Part shown: positions 1 to 5,266 of the stretch, piece by piece
Layout: each line of letters opens with the position of its first letter
How positions within the stretch are numbered: the stretch's first letter is position 1
From: Pseudomonas sp.
GTDB taxonomy: Bacteria; Pseudomonadota; Gammaproteobacteria; Pseudomonadales; Pseudomonadaceae
Direction of reading: 5' to 3'
Assembly (NCBI GenBank): GCA_029239415.1
Contig: JAQZAY010000213.1
Coordinates: 1 to 6,639, forward strand
Length of the DNA stretch: 6,639 bases
Made by a program: the position numbers and the translations under genes
The notes under the pieces: model-generated
What the model was told of the DNA's origin: nothing
Database searches by the model: none
The model's input: the letters and a program-made list of their open reading frames with translations, nothing else

Positions 1-166
1 CCCCAAGCCCATCACCATGGGTGACTTCGATCAGGGGTACGCCGGCCTGGTCGAGACCGCTGGCGATGGCTTTCATCTGCTCCAGGCTGATGCGGTGCTG
101 CTTGGGGTGCATGCCGTCGCGCAGGCACATGTCGTGAACGGTGATTTTCTTGCCGCGAAGTTCCAT
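1..166 (-). CDS. 4-hydroxy-2-oxovalerate (or 4-hydroxy-2-oxohexanoate) aldolase, N-terminal part
   Basis: This is the class II pyruvate aldolase of meta-cleavage pathways (DmpG/BphI/MhpE/HsaF/TesG family). It splits a 4-hydroxy-2-oxoacid into pyruvate and an aldehyde, which the family passes through a tunnel to the partner dehydrogenase encoded just upstream. Only the first 55 codons are visible; the gene continues past the left edge. The segment carries the family signature LRDGMH at residues 15-20, where R16, D17 and H20 match the catalytic Arg, metal-binding Asp and catalytic His of DmpG, followed by EVTHGDGLG near residue 47. The start at 166 is preferred over an in-frame ATG at 172, because GAGGGA (173-178) lies 6 nt from the first and directly abuts the second. 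That ribosome site overlaps the stop codon of the dehydrogenase gene, suggesting translational coupling. Whether the aldehyde is acetaldehyde or propanal cannot be read from this fragment. Confidence 0.93.
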   Translation of the reverse strand, partial: MELRGKKITVHDMCLRDGMHPKQHRISLEQMKAIASGLDQAGVPLIEVTHGDGLG

Positions 167-172
167 GGGCAT

Positions 173-178
173 TCCCTC
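173..178 (-). promoter_or_regulatory. Ribosome binding site of the aldolase, overlapping the preceding stop codon
   Basis: GAGGGA on the minus strand lies 6 nt upstream of the ATG at 166-164. It shares two bases with the TGA (179-177) of the aldehyde dehydrogenase gene. This placement selects the aldolase start and suggests that ribosomes finishing the dehydrogenase reinitiate on the aldolase, which would help equal expression of two proteins known to form a complex. Confidence 0.7.
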
Positions 179-1106
179 AGGCGGTGGCAGGTTGGGCGGA
201 GGCAGTACGCAGCACCCGGTCGCCCTTGAGGATGTCCTCGGCGAACAGTTCGGCAGTGCGCGCTGCAGCAGCAGTCATGATGTCGAGGTTGCCGGCATAC
301 TTGGGCAGGTAGTCGCCCAGGCCTTCGACCTCCATGAAGATCGAGACGCGATTGCCATCGAAGACCGGGCCGTTGACCAGCTTGTAGCCCGGCACGTAGC
401 GCTGCACCTCGAGGATCATGGCGGCGATGGAGGCACGGATGGCGTCTTCATTGGGGGTCTGGGCAGTGATGCAGTGCACGGTGTCGCGCATGATCAGCGG
501 CGGCTCGGCCGGGTTGATGATGATGATCGCCTTGCCCTGTTTCGCGCCGCCGACCTGTTCCACTGCGCGGGCGGTGGTGCGGGTGAACTCGTCGATGTTC
601 TTGCGCGTTCCGGGGCCTACCGATTTGGAGGCGGCAGTGGCGATGATCTCGGCATAGTCCACCGCCTGCACGCTTGACACCGCGGCGACCAGGGGAATCG
701 TCGCCTGGCCACCGCAGGTGACCATGTTGACGTTCATCTCGCCACGCGCCAGGTTGGCCTCGAGATTGACCGGTGGAACGCAATAAGGACCGATGGCGCA
801 CGGGGTGAGGTCGATCATCAGCACGCCGAGGGCGTTGAGCTTGCGCGAGTTCTCGGCATGCACGTAGGCGGAGGTAGCGTCGAAGGCGATCTGCACCTGG
901 TCCTCGAGCACATGCGGCAACAGGCCGTCGACGCCCAGCGCGGTGGTCTTCAGGCCCAGCTCGCGCGCGCGCTGCAGGCCGTCGGAAGCGTCATCGATGC
1001 CCACCATCCAGACCGGCTCGAGCACCTCGCTGCGCATCAGTTTGTAGAGCAGGTCGGTGCCGATGTTACCCGGGCCGATCAGCGCGCATTTGATCTTCTT
1101 GCTCAT
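177..1106 (-). CDS. Acetaldehyde/propionaldehyde dehydrogenase (CoA-acylating)
   Basis: 309-residue NAD-dependent acylating aldehyde dehydrogenase (EC 1.2.1.10; DmpF/BphJ/MhpF/HsaG/TesF family). It oxidises the aldehyde released by the aldolase to acetyl-CoA or propionyl-CoA. The N-terminal Rossmann motif GPGNIGTD lies at residues 11-18. The catalytic cysteine is C131 in the conserved stretch [12 protein letters not shown], and a family motif [14 protein letters not shown] lies near residue 162. Length matches the family (about 305-320), so the gene looks complete. The start is supported by GGAG 9 nt upstream. The gene lies 38 nt after the hydratase and 10 nt before the aldolase, the usual order for this trio. 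In steroid degraders the physiological substrate would be propanal; the sequence alone does not settle C2 versus C3. Confidence 0.96.
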   Translation of the reverse strand: MSKKIKCALIGPGNIGTDLLYKLMRSEVLEPVWMVGIDDASDGLQRARELGLKTTALGVDGLLPHVLEDQVQIAFDATSAYVHAENSRKLNALGVLMIDLTPCAIGPYCVPPVNLEANLARGEMNVNMVTCGGQATIPLVAAVSSVQAVDYAEIIATAASKSVGPGTRKNIDEFTRTTARAVEQVGGAKQGKAIIIINPAEPPLIMRDTVHCITAQTPNEDAIRASIAAMILEVQRYVPGYKLVNGPVFDGNRVSIFMEVEGLGDYLPKYAGNLDIMTAAAARTAELFAEDILKGDRVLRTASAQPATA

Positions 1107-1144
1107 TGTTGATCACTCCAAAGAGAGGGAAGGGCAGGGCGGGC

Positions 1145-1936
1145 TCAGGCGACGAAGCGCAGGCTGGCATTGCCCAGGCCGCTCATCGACAACGTGAGCC
1201 GGTCTCCCGGCACCAGTGGTATCAGCGGCGCCAGGGCGCCGGACAGAATGACTTCACCCCGGCGCAGGGGCATGCCCAGCTCGCCCAAGGTGTTGGCCAG
1301 CCAGGCCACGGCTTCGCAAGGGTGGCCCTGCACTGCCGAGCCCAGGCCGCTGCCGGCCGGTTGGCCATTTTTCAGGATGTGCATCTCGACCCGGGCCAGG
1401 TCCAGCTCGCGCGGGTCGATGCGCGCCGCGCCGAGGGCAAACACGCCGCACGAAGCGTTGTCGGCCACGGTGTCCTGGATGCGGATCTGCCAGTTGTCGA
1501 TGCGCGAATCGACGATCTCGAAGCACGGTGCCACTGCCTGGGTCGCGGCCAGCACGTCATGGGCACTGATTCCGGGACCTTGCAGGTCTTCACCGAGGAT
1601 GAAGGCGATCTCGCCTTCGGCACGGGGCTGGATCAGCTGGTGGCAGGCAAAACTCACTTCGCTGCCATCGGCTACCTGCATGGCATTGGTGAGAAAGCCG
1701 AAATCGGGCTGGTGCACGTCGAGCATCTGCTGCACGGCGCGGCTGGTGACACCGATCTTCTTGCCCACCAGCTGTTCGCCCAAGGCCTCGCGGCGTTGCA
1801 GGATCCGCAGGGAGATCCGGTAGGCCTGCTCCAGGCTGATGCCCGGATGGCGCTGGGTCAGGGGGGCGAGGGTGGTACGCCCCCGCAATGCATTGAACAG
1901 TTCATCGCCCAGGGCGGTGATCAATGAGGCATCCAT
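1145..1936 (-). CDS. 2-hydroxypenta-2,4-dienoate / 2-hydroxyhexa-2,4-dienoate hydratase
   Basis: 263-residue metal-dependent hydratase of the fumarylacetoacetase (FAH) fold (MhpD/DmpE/BphH/HsaE/TesE family). It adds water to a 2-hydroxy-2,4-dienoate to give the 4-hydroxy-2-oxoacid used by the aldolase. Visible features are GKKIGVTS at residues 58-65 with conserved K60, and the metal-binding acids E107 and E109 in PRAEGEIAF plus E140 in CFEIVDSRI, which match the Glu106/Glu108/Glu139 set of E. coli MhpD. Length is typical. The frame stays open to 1993, but that extension would read through the predicted terminator stem and lacks family sequence, so the ATG at 1936 is chosen. Its ribosome site is weak: only a GAGCGA-like stretch is present. 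The gene follows the SDR after 72 nt containing a terminator, so it may be expressed separately or at a lower level. Confidence 0.94.
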   Translation of the reverse strand: MDASLITALGDELFNALRGRTTLAPLTQRHPGISLEQAYRISLRILQRREALGEQLVGKKIGVTSRAVQQMLDVHQPDFGFLTNAMQVADGSEVSFACHQLIQPRAEGEIAFILGEDLQGPGISAHDVLAATQAVAPCFEIVDSRIDNWQIRIQDTVADNASCGVFALGAARIDPRELDLARVEMHILKNGQPAGSGLGSAVQGHPCEAVAWLANTLGELGMPLRRGEVILSGALAPLIPLVPGDRLTLSMSGLGNASLRFVA

Positions 1937-1964
1937 GGTGGCTTCGCTCGTGGCATGGGGAATG

Positions 1965-1997
1965 AAAAAGCCGGTCCCAAGGGTCCAGGGCACCGGC
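1965..1997 (-). terminator. Predicted Rho-independent terminator between the SDR and hydratase genes
   Basis: Read on the minus strand, GCCGGT (1997-1992) pairs with ACCGGC (1975-1970). After one bulged base, three further G/C pairs extend the stem (1990-1988 with 1978-1976) and enclose a 9-nt loop. The stem is followed directly by five T residues (1969-1965), the layout of an intrinsic terminator. No T-run follows on the plus strand, so it acts leftward only. It begins 11 nt after the SDR stop codon and ends 28 nt before the hydratase start, so it could end the SDR transcript or let only part of it through. Confidence 0.72.
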
Positions 1998-2008
1998 GAG
2001 AAAAGGGT

Positions 2009-2791
2009 TCAGCCCGGCCAGACGCTGCTGTCGGCACCGCCGTCGACATCGATGATCTTGCCGGTAACCCAGCCAGAGGCGGGGCTGGCCAGGTAGAGGG
2101 CTGCCGCGGCGATATCCTCGGGGCTGCCCAGGCAACCGAGCGGCGTGCTGGCTTCCATGGTCTGGCGCATGGCTGCGGGCATCACTTTGCCCAAGGCCTC
2201 GGTCAGGGTCGGGCCGGGCGCCACCGCATTGACCCGCACCTGGGGCGCGAAGTCCTGGGCGAGCAGGCGCGTCAGGTGGCTCAGCGCTGCCTTGGCCGTG
2301 CCGTAGGCGCTGAAATGGCGCTGCGCATAGCGCGCCGCCACCGAGCTGATGTTGACGATATTGCCGCCGCCGGCCTCGCGCATCACGGGTACGCACAGCT
2401 GGCACAGGGCATAGGCGCTGGACACGTTGAAACGCAGGATGTCGTCGAACTGCTCGGGGCTCAGGGCAAGGGCGTCGTTGGGGCCGCCGCCGCCAGCATT
2501 GTTGACCAGGTGGGTGATGCGCCCGAAGTGCTCCTGGCTGCAACGGACCAGGGCCTGGCGCTGCTCAGCGTCGTTGACATCGCAGGCGATGGCCAGGGCT
2601 CCTCGCCCGAGCCTGCGGACCTCTTCGGCGACCTGTTCGATGTCCTCGATGCTGCGCGCGCTGCACACCACGTCGGCGCCCGCTTCGGCGTAGGCCAAGG
2701 CAATGGCGCGGCCAATGCCACGCCCGCTGCCGGTGACAATGGCCACGCGGCCAGGGAGCTGGAAACGTTGCAGGATATTCATTCGACTCAT
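2009..2791 (-). CDS. Short-chain dehydrogenase/reductase, 7-alpha-hydroxysteroid dehydrogenase-like
   Basis: Classical SDR of 260 residues, predicted NAD(P)-dependent and cytoplasmic. It has the cofactor motif TGSGRGIG (residues 20-27), NNAG (97-100), N122, and the catalytic set S150, Y163, K167 (YGTAK). From recall, it resembles E. coli 7-alpha-hydroxysteroid dehydrogenase (HdhA) in two places: the NNAGGGGP loop, and the C-terminal region with AP-G-TL-T-E/D-AL, then TP, LG, P-D-I-A, AAL and SP-A--WV-G. A hydroxysteroid or related alcohol/ketone substrate is therefore plausible, but FabG-like SDRs are so diverse that substrate assignment is inference. It is the first gene of the leftward set. 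Two starts are possible: ATG at 2791, with GAGG 4 nt upstream, or ATG at 2782 (257 residues, starting MNILQRF, common for the family), with AAGGA 8 nt upstream. The stop is followed by a predicted terminator. Confidence 0.9.
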   Translation of the reverse strand: MSRMNILQRFQLPGRVAIVTGSGRGIGRAIALAYAEAGADVVCSARSIEDIEQVAEEVRRLGRGALAIACDVNDAEQRQALVRCSQEHFGRITHLVNNAGGGGPNDALALSPEQFDDILRFNVSSAYALCQLCVPVMREAGGGNIVNISSVAARYAQRHFSAYGTAKAALSHLTRLLAQDFAPQVRVNAVAPGPTLTEALGKVMPAAMRQTMEASTPLGCLGSPEDIAAAALYLASPASGWVTGKIIDVDGGADSSVWPG

Positions 2792-2853
2792 CCTTCCTCA
2801 AGCCTGGGCAGACCCCTGGGGCATTCGATGTGTCGAGTATTTCCCCTCGCCCA

Positions 2854-2890
2854 GGGGGCGGCATCGTCTCAACGGACTAACGCCGCCCCC
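2854..2890. repeat. Perfect 9-bp inverted repeat (GGGGGCGGC / GCCGCCCCC)
   Basis: Positions 2854-2862 are the exact reverse complement of 2882-2890, with a 19-nt loop that contains most of the left operator-like box. All nine pairs are G/C, so a transcript from either strand could fold strongly. No T-run follows on either strand, so it is not a standard intrinsic terminator. In a GC-rich spacer, part of this could be chance. Confidence 0.55.
2864..2879. promoter_or_regulatory. Operator-like near-palindrome, left box
   Basis: TCGTC-N6-GACTA is a 16-bp imperfect palindrome with 4 of 5 arm pairs matching, typical in size for a dimeric repressor or activator. It is the mirror image of the right box at 2914-2929: outside the central N4 (2869-2872), the stretch 2862-2879 matches the reverse complement of 2914-2931 at every base. 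Its centre lies about 80 bp from the SDR start codon. The cognate regulator is not in the window; family assignment (GntR, TetR or MarR type) would be a guess. Confidence 0.5.
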
Positions 2891-2913
2891 GCCAGCCCAG
2901 GCCTGCGCTGCTC

Positions 2914-2929
2914 TAGTCCGCATTGACGA
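2914..2929. promoter_or_regulatory. Operator-like near-palindrome, right box
   Basis: TAGTC-N6-GACGA is the mirror copy of the left box, centred 50 bp away, close to five helical turns, so one regulator could bind both on nearly the same DNA face. Its centre lies about 82 bp upstream of the monooxygenase start codon, almost the same distance as the left box to the SDR start. A -35-like TTGACG (2923-2928) overlaps it, which would fit repression, although no good -10 accompanies that hexamer. Confidence 0.5.
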
Positions 2930-2990
2930 TGATCCCCAGGCGCCGCAGCCGGATGATCGGTCATGGCTCGCGCATTGGCGCAACGAGATC

Positions 2991-2994
2991 GGAG
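2991..2994 (+). promoter_or_regulatory. Ribosome binding site that decides the monooxygenase start
   Basis: GGAG lies 9 nt before the ATG at 3004. The reading frame is open back to an ATG at 2923, but that start has no comparable site, lies inside the right operator-like box, and would add 27 residues (MTMIPRRRSRM...) unlike the family N-terminus. A further in-frame ATG at 3013 is less well spaced. Confidence 0.6.
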
Positions 2995-3003
2995 AACAGA
3001 GTG

Positions 3004-4191
3004 ATGCACAGCATGCGAGAAAAGACCGCGGACGAAATCCAACTGCTGGAAAGGGCGCGCCAGCTGCTGCCGGCCCTGAGGGAACGCTCGGCGCAAGGGG
3101 ACCTCGAGCTCAAGGTCGCCGAAGACACCATCGCCGACCTGAAAGCGGCGGGGCTGTTGCGCGCCTTGCAGCCGCGCGCCTTCGGTGGCTTCGAAGTGGA
3201 CCCGCGCACGTTCTTCGAGATCCAGATGATCCTGGCCCAAGGCTGCATGTCCACTGCCTGGGTCTACGGGGTCATGGGCGTGCACCCTTGGCAGCTGGCG
3301 CGCTACCCGGTCGAAGCCCAGCGCGAGGTCTGGGGCCAGGACCCGGACACCCTGGTGTCCTCCACCTACATGCCGACCGCCAAGGTCACGGTCGTCGAAG
3401 GTGGCTACCGGATCAGCGGGCGCTGGGGCTTCTCCAGTGGCAGCGAACATTGCCAGTGGGCATTGCTGGGCGGGATCCTGCCGGCGGACGACACGCAGGC
3501 CGCCGAGCACGGCACCTTCCTGCTGCCGCGTGCCGACTACCGCATCGAACGCAACTGGGACGTGCTGGGCCTGCGCGGTACCGGCAGCCACGACATCATC
3601 GTCGAAGACGCCTTCGTGCCCGCGCACCGGGTCCAGCGCACCAACAATTGCTCCCTGGAGGCGACCCCAGGACGCCGGGTCAACACCAACCCTATCTATG
3701 CCATTCCCTTCGCCCAGGTGTTTTCCAGGGCCGTGTCGACCTCGGCCATCGGCGCCCTGCAAGGCGCGATCGATCTGTTCCGCGCCAATGCCGCCCAGCA
3801 TATCGGCAAGCACGGCTCGCGCACGGCCGACGACCCGGCGGCGCAGACGGCCGTGGCCGACGCCACGATCACCGTCGACAGCCTCAGGCTGGTGCTCGAG
3901 CGCAACTACGAGCACCTGATGCAGCTGGCGCGTGCCGGTGAAATGCCCGATGTGGAAACCCGCCTGCTCTATCGCTACCAGTCGGCGTACGTCACCAACC
4001 TGTGCGCGGAGAAGGTCAACGAACTGCTGCGCTGCATGGCCGCCTCCGGGCTCTACAACACCAACCCGGTGGCGCGCCTGTTCCGTGACCTGCACCAGGC
4101 GCGCGGGCATATCGCCAACAACTTCCAGGCCTACGGCCGCACCTTGGGCGCGGTGCAGCTGGGCTTGCCCAATCCGGACCCGTACGTCTGA
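3004..4191 (+). CDS. Flavin-dependent monooxygenase, HsaA/TesA2-like (acyl-CoA dehydrogenase fold)
   Basis: 395-residue group D flavin monooxygenase with the acyl-CoA dehydrogenase fold. The family includes HsaA/TesA2 (3-hydroxy-9,10-secosteroid 4-hydroxylase), the p-hydroxyphenylacetate hydroxylase C2 component and IacA; members use FMNH2 or FADH2 supplied by a separate reductase and O2. From recall, it matches HsaA along its length: LQPRAFGGFEVDP (55-67), STAWVYGVMGVHPWQLA (83-99), QREVWGQDP (106-114), WGFSSGSEHC (141-150), GLRGTGSHDIIVEDAFVP (189-206), FRDLHQARGHIANN (360-373) and the terminus GLPNPDPYV. Length equals that of HsaA (about 394). A true acyl-CoA dehydrogenase is unlikely given the SSG and RGTGS context and the neighbours. 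It is the first gene of the rightward set, with the KshB-like reductase 47 nt downstream. The expected flavin reductase partner (HsaB type) is not in view. The substrate could instead be another phenol or indole compound, as for IacA. Confidence 0.85.
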   Translation: MHSMREKTADEIQLLERARQLLPALRERSAQGDLELKVAEDTIADLKAAGLLRALQPRAFGGFEVDPRTFFEIQMILAQGCMSTAWVYGVMGVHPWQLARYPVEAQREVWGQDPDTLVSSTYMPTAKVTVVEGGYRISGRWGFSSGSEHCQWALLGGILPADDTQAAEHGTFLLPRADYRIERNWDVLGLRGTGSHDIIVEDAFVPAHRVQRTNNCSLEATPGRRVNTNPIYAIPFAQVFSRAVSTSAIGALQGAIDLFRANAAQHIGKHGSRTADDPAAQTAVADATITVDSLRLVLERNYEHLMQLARAGEMPDVETRLLYRYQSAYVTNLCAEKVNELLRCMAASGLYNTNPVARLFRDLHQARGHIANNFQAYGRTLGAVQLGLPNPDPYV

Positions 4192-4197
4192 TGCCCT

Positions 4198-4221
4198 TGC
4201 CCGCCTGTCTCAGGGCGGGCA
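4198..4221 (+). repeat. GC-rich intercistronic hairpin
   Basis: Between the monooxygenase stop and the reductase start, 4198-4206 pairs with 4213-4221. The stem has one A/T pair, seven G/C pairs and one G-T pair around a 6-nt loop. No T-run follows on either strand, so it is not a classical terminator. Such stems often protect the upstream message or adjust the output of successive genes. It ends 17 nt before the reductase ATG, leaving the weak ribosome site (GAGAG, 8 nt from the ATG) exposed. Confidence 0.6.
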
Positions 4222-4238
4222 CCTTGAGAGCTTGAGCC

Positions 4239-5261
4239 ATGAATGACTTTCTTGCCTTGCGCGTGGCGCGGGTGGTCGAGGAAACGGCCGATGCCTGCTC
4301 GCTGATCTTCGACGTGCCCGAGCACCTCGCCGAGCGCTTTCACTACCAGCCTGGGCAGTTCCTGACCCTGCGCATCCCCTACGCAGATGACTGGTTGCCG
4401 CGCTGCTATTCGCTGTCGAGCACGCCATTGCTGGACGAGCCATTGCGGGTGACGGTCAAGCGGGTCCGCGATGGACGCGCCTCGAACTGGCTGTGCGGCC
4501 AATTGCAGGAGGGCCAGACCCTGCAAGTGCTGCCGCCGGCGGGCGTGTTCGTGCCGCGCGACCTGGACGCCGACCTGCTGTTGTTCGGCGGTGGCAGCGG
4601 CGTGACGCCGGTGCTGTCGATCCTGCGCTCGGCGCTGTTGGCCGGCCAGGGGCGGATCCTGCTGATCTATGCCAACCGCAATGAAGCCTCGGTGATTTTC
4701 CGGGACGAGCTGCGGCTGCTCGCCAGCGCCCATCCTGAGCGCTTGCAGGTGGTGCACTGGCTCGATGTGGTCCAGGGCATACCGAGCGCGCAGCAGCTGG
4801 CGACGCTGGCCCGGCCGTTCATGGACGCCGAGGCGTTCATCTGCGGGCCTGGACCGTTCATGGACACTGCGGTCAGCGCTCTCAAGAGCTTGGGTGTTCC
4901 GGCCAGTCGGGTGCATGTGGAGCGCTTCGTCTCGTTGCCGGGAGAGGGAGAGACGGTGCAGTTGCACGCCAGTGAAGCGGCGGTGGCCGCACAGCTGGCC
5001 GTGCGCCTGGACGGCGAGGATCACCAGCTCGACTGTGCCAGCGGCGAAACCGTGCTGGCGGCCATGGAGCGGGCCGGCCTCAAGCCTCCCAGTGCCTGCA
5101 GGGTGGGCGGCTGCGCCTCGTGCATGTGCACCCTTGAAAGTGGCGACATCGAACTGCTGCTCAACGATGCCCTGGAGGCCGACGAACTGGCCGAGGGCTG
5201 GATCCTGGCCTGCCAGGCCGTCCCCACCAGTGCGCACCTGCGTATCCGATTCCCCGAGTGA
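4239..5261 (+). CDS. FAD/NAD(P)H and 2Fe-2S oxidoreductase, KshB-like reductase component
   Basis: 340-residue electron-transfer reductase with domain order FAD, NAD(P)H, plant-type 2Fe-2S ferredoxin at the C-terminus. This order is that of KshB (reductase of 3-ketosteroid 9-alpha-hydroxylase), PaaE and related phthalate-type relatives. The FAD motif RCYSLSS spans residues 55-61, as in KshB. The nucleotide-binding loop GGGSGVTP is at 117-124 and CGPGPFMD at 202-209. The cluster ligands are C287, C292, C295 and C325, a perfect C-X4-C-X2-C-X29-C set. It would pass electrons from NADH to a Rieske oxygenase such as KshA, which is not in the window. It could conceivably serve the adjacent monooxygenase instead, but HsaA-type enzymes normally take free reduced flavin from a small flavin reductase. 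The stop codon overlaps or nearly abuts the start of the ligase gene, so the two are probably co-translated. Confidence 0.9.
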   Translation: MNDFLALRVARVVEETADACSLIFDVPEHLAERFHYQPGQFLTLRIPYADDWLPRCYSLSSTPLLDEPLRVTVKRVRDGRASNWLCGQLQEGQTLQVLPPAGVFVPRDLDADLLLFGGGSGVTPVLSILRSALLAGQGRILLIYANRNEASVIFRDELRLLASAHPERLQVVHWLDVVQGIPSAQQLATLARPFMDAEAFICGPGPFMDTAVSALKSLGVPASRVHVERFVSLPGEGETVQLHASEAAVAAQLAVRLDGEDHQLDCASGETVLAAMERAGLKPPSACRVGGCASCMCTLESGDIELLLNDALEADELAEGWILACQAVPTSAHLRIRFPE

Positions 5262-5266
5262 TGCCT

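Larger units (their letters stand above)
2792..3003. promoter_or_regulatory. Divergent intergenic control region
   Basis: This 212-bp region separates the leftward SDR start from the rightward monooxygenase start and must hold the promoters of both gene sets. It contains two operator-like boxes in mirror orientation, a perfect 9-bp inverted repeat, an 8-bp inverted repeat (2802-2809 with 2895-2902), and five copies of the hexamer CCCAGG or its complement. A -35-like TTGACG occurs at 2923-2928 on the plus strand and a TTGAGA at 2872-2867 on the minus strand; both overlap the boxes. Neither has a good -10 at 16-18 nt, so the promoters may need an activator. No open reading frame here looks real. 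Confidence 0.75.

Noticed and set aside
1937..1993. An upstream ATG extending the hydratase by 19 residues.
   Set aside because: It would start inside the terminator stem and place the start before the T-run; family homology begins at the ATG at 1936.
2923..2957. A sigma-70 promoter with -35 TTGACG and -10 GATGAT.
   Set aside because: The spacing is 23 nt instead of 16-18 and no better -10 lies at the right distance.
2964..2978. A sigma-54-like element, TGGC-N6-ATTGG, upstream of the monooxygenase.
   Set aside because: The GG-N10-GC core fails, with GG in place of GC, and the element lies too close to the start codon to be convincing.
2923..3003. An upstream ATG extending the monooxygenase by 27 residues.
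   Set aside because: The extension is Arg-rich and unlike the family, lacks a ribosome site, and overlaps the right operator-like box, while GGAG is well placed for the ATG at 3004.
2869..4110. A 413-codon minus-strand frame and a 412-codon plus-strand frame (2703-3941) over the monooxygenase.
   Set aside because: Both are out-of-frame shadows of the monooxygenase with low-complexity, Arg/Ala/Pro/Gly-rich translations. The plus-strand one would also run across the intergenic control region.
4131..5237. A 368-codon minus-strand frame opposite the reductase.
   Set aside because: The opposite strand carries all FAD, NAD and 2Fe-2S motifs in frame; this translation shows no domain.
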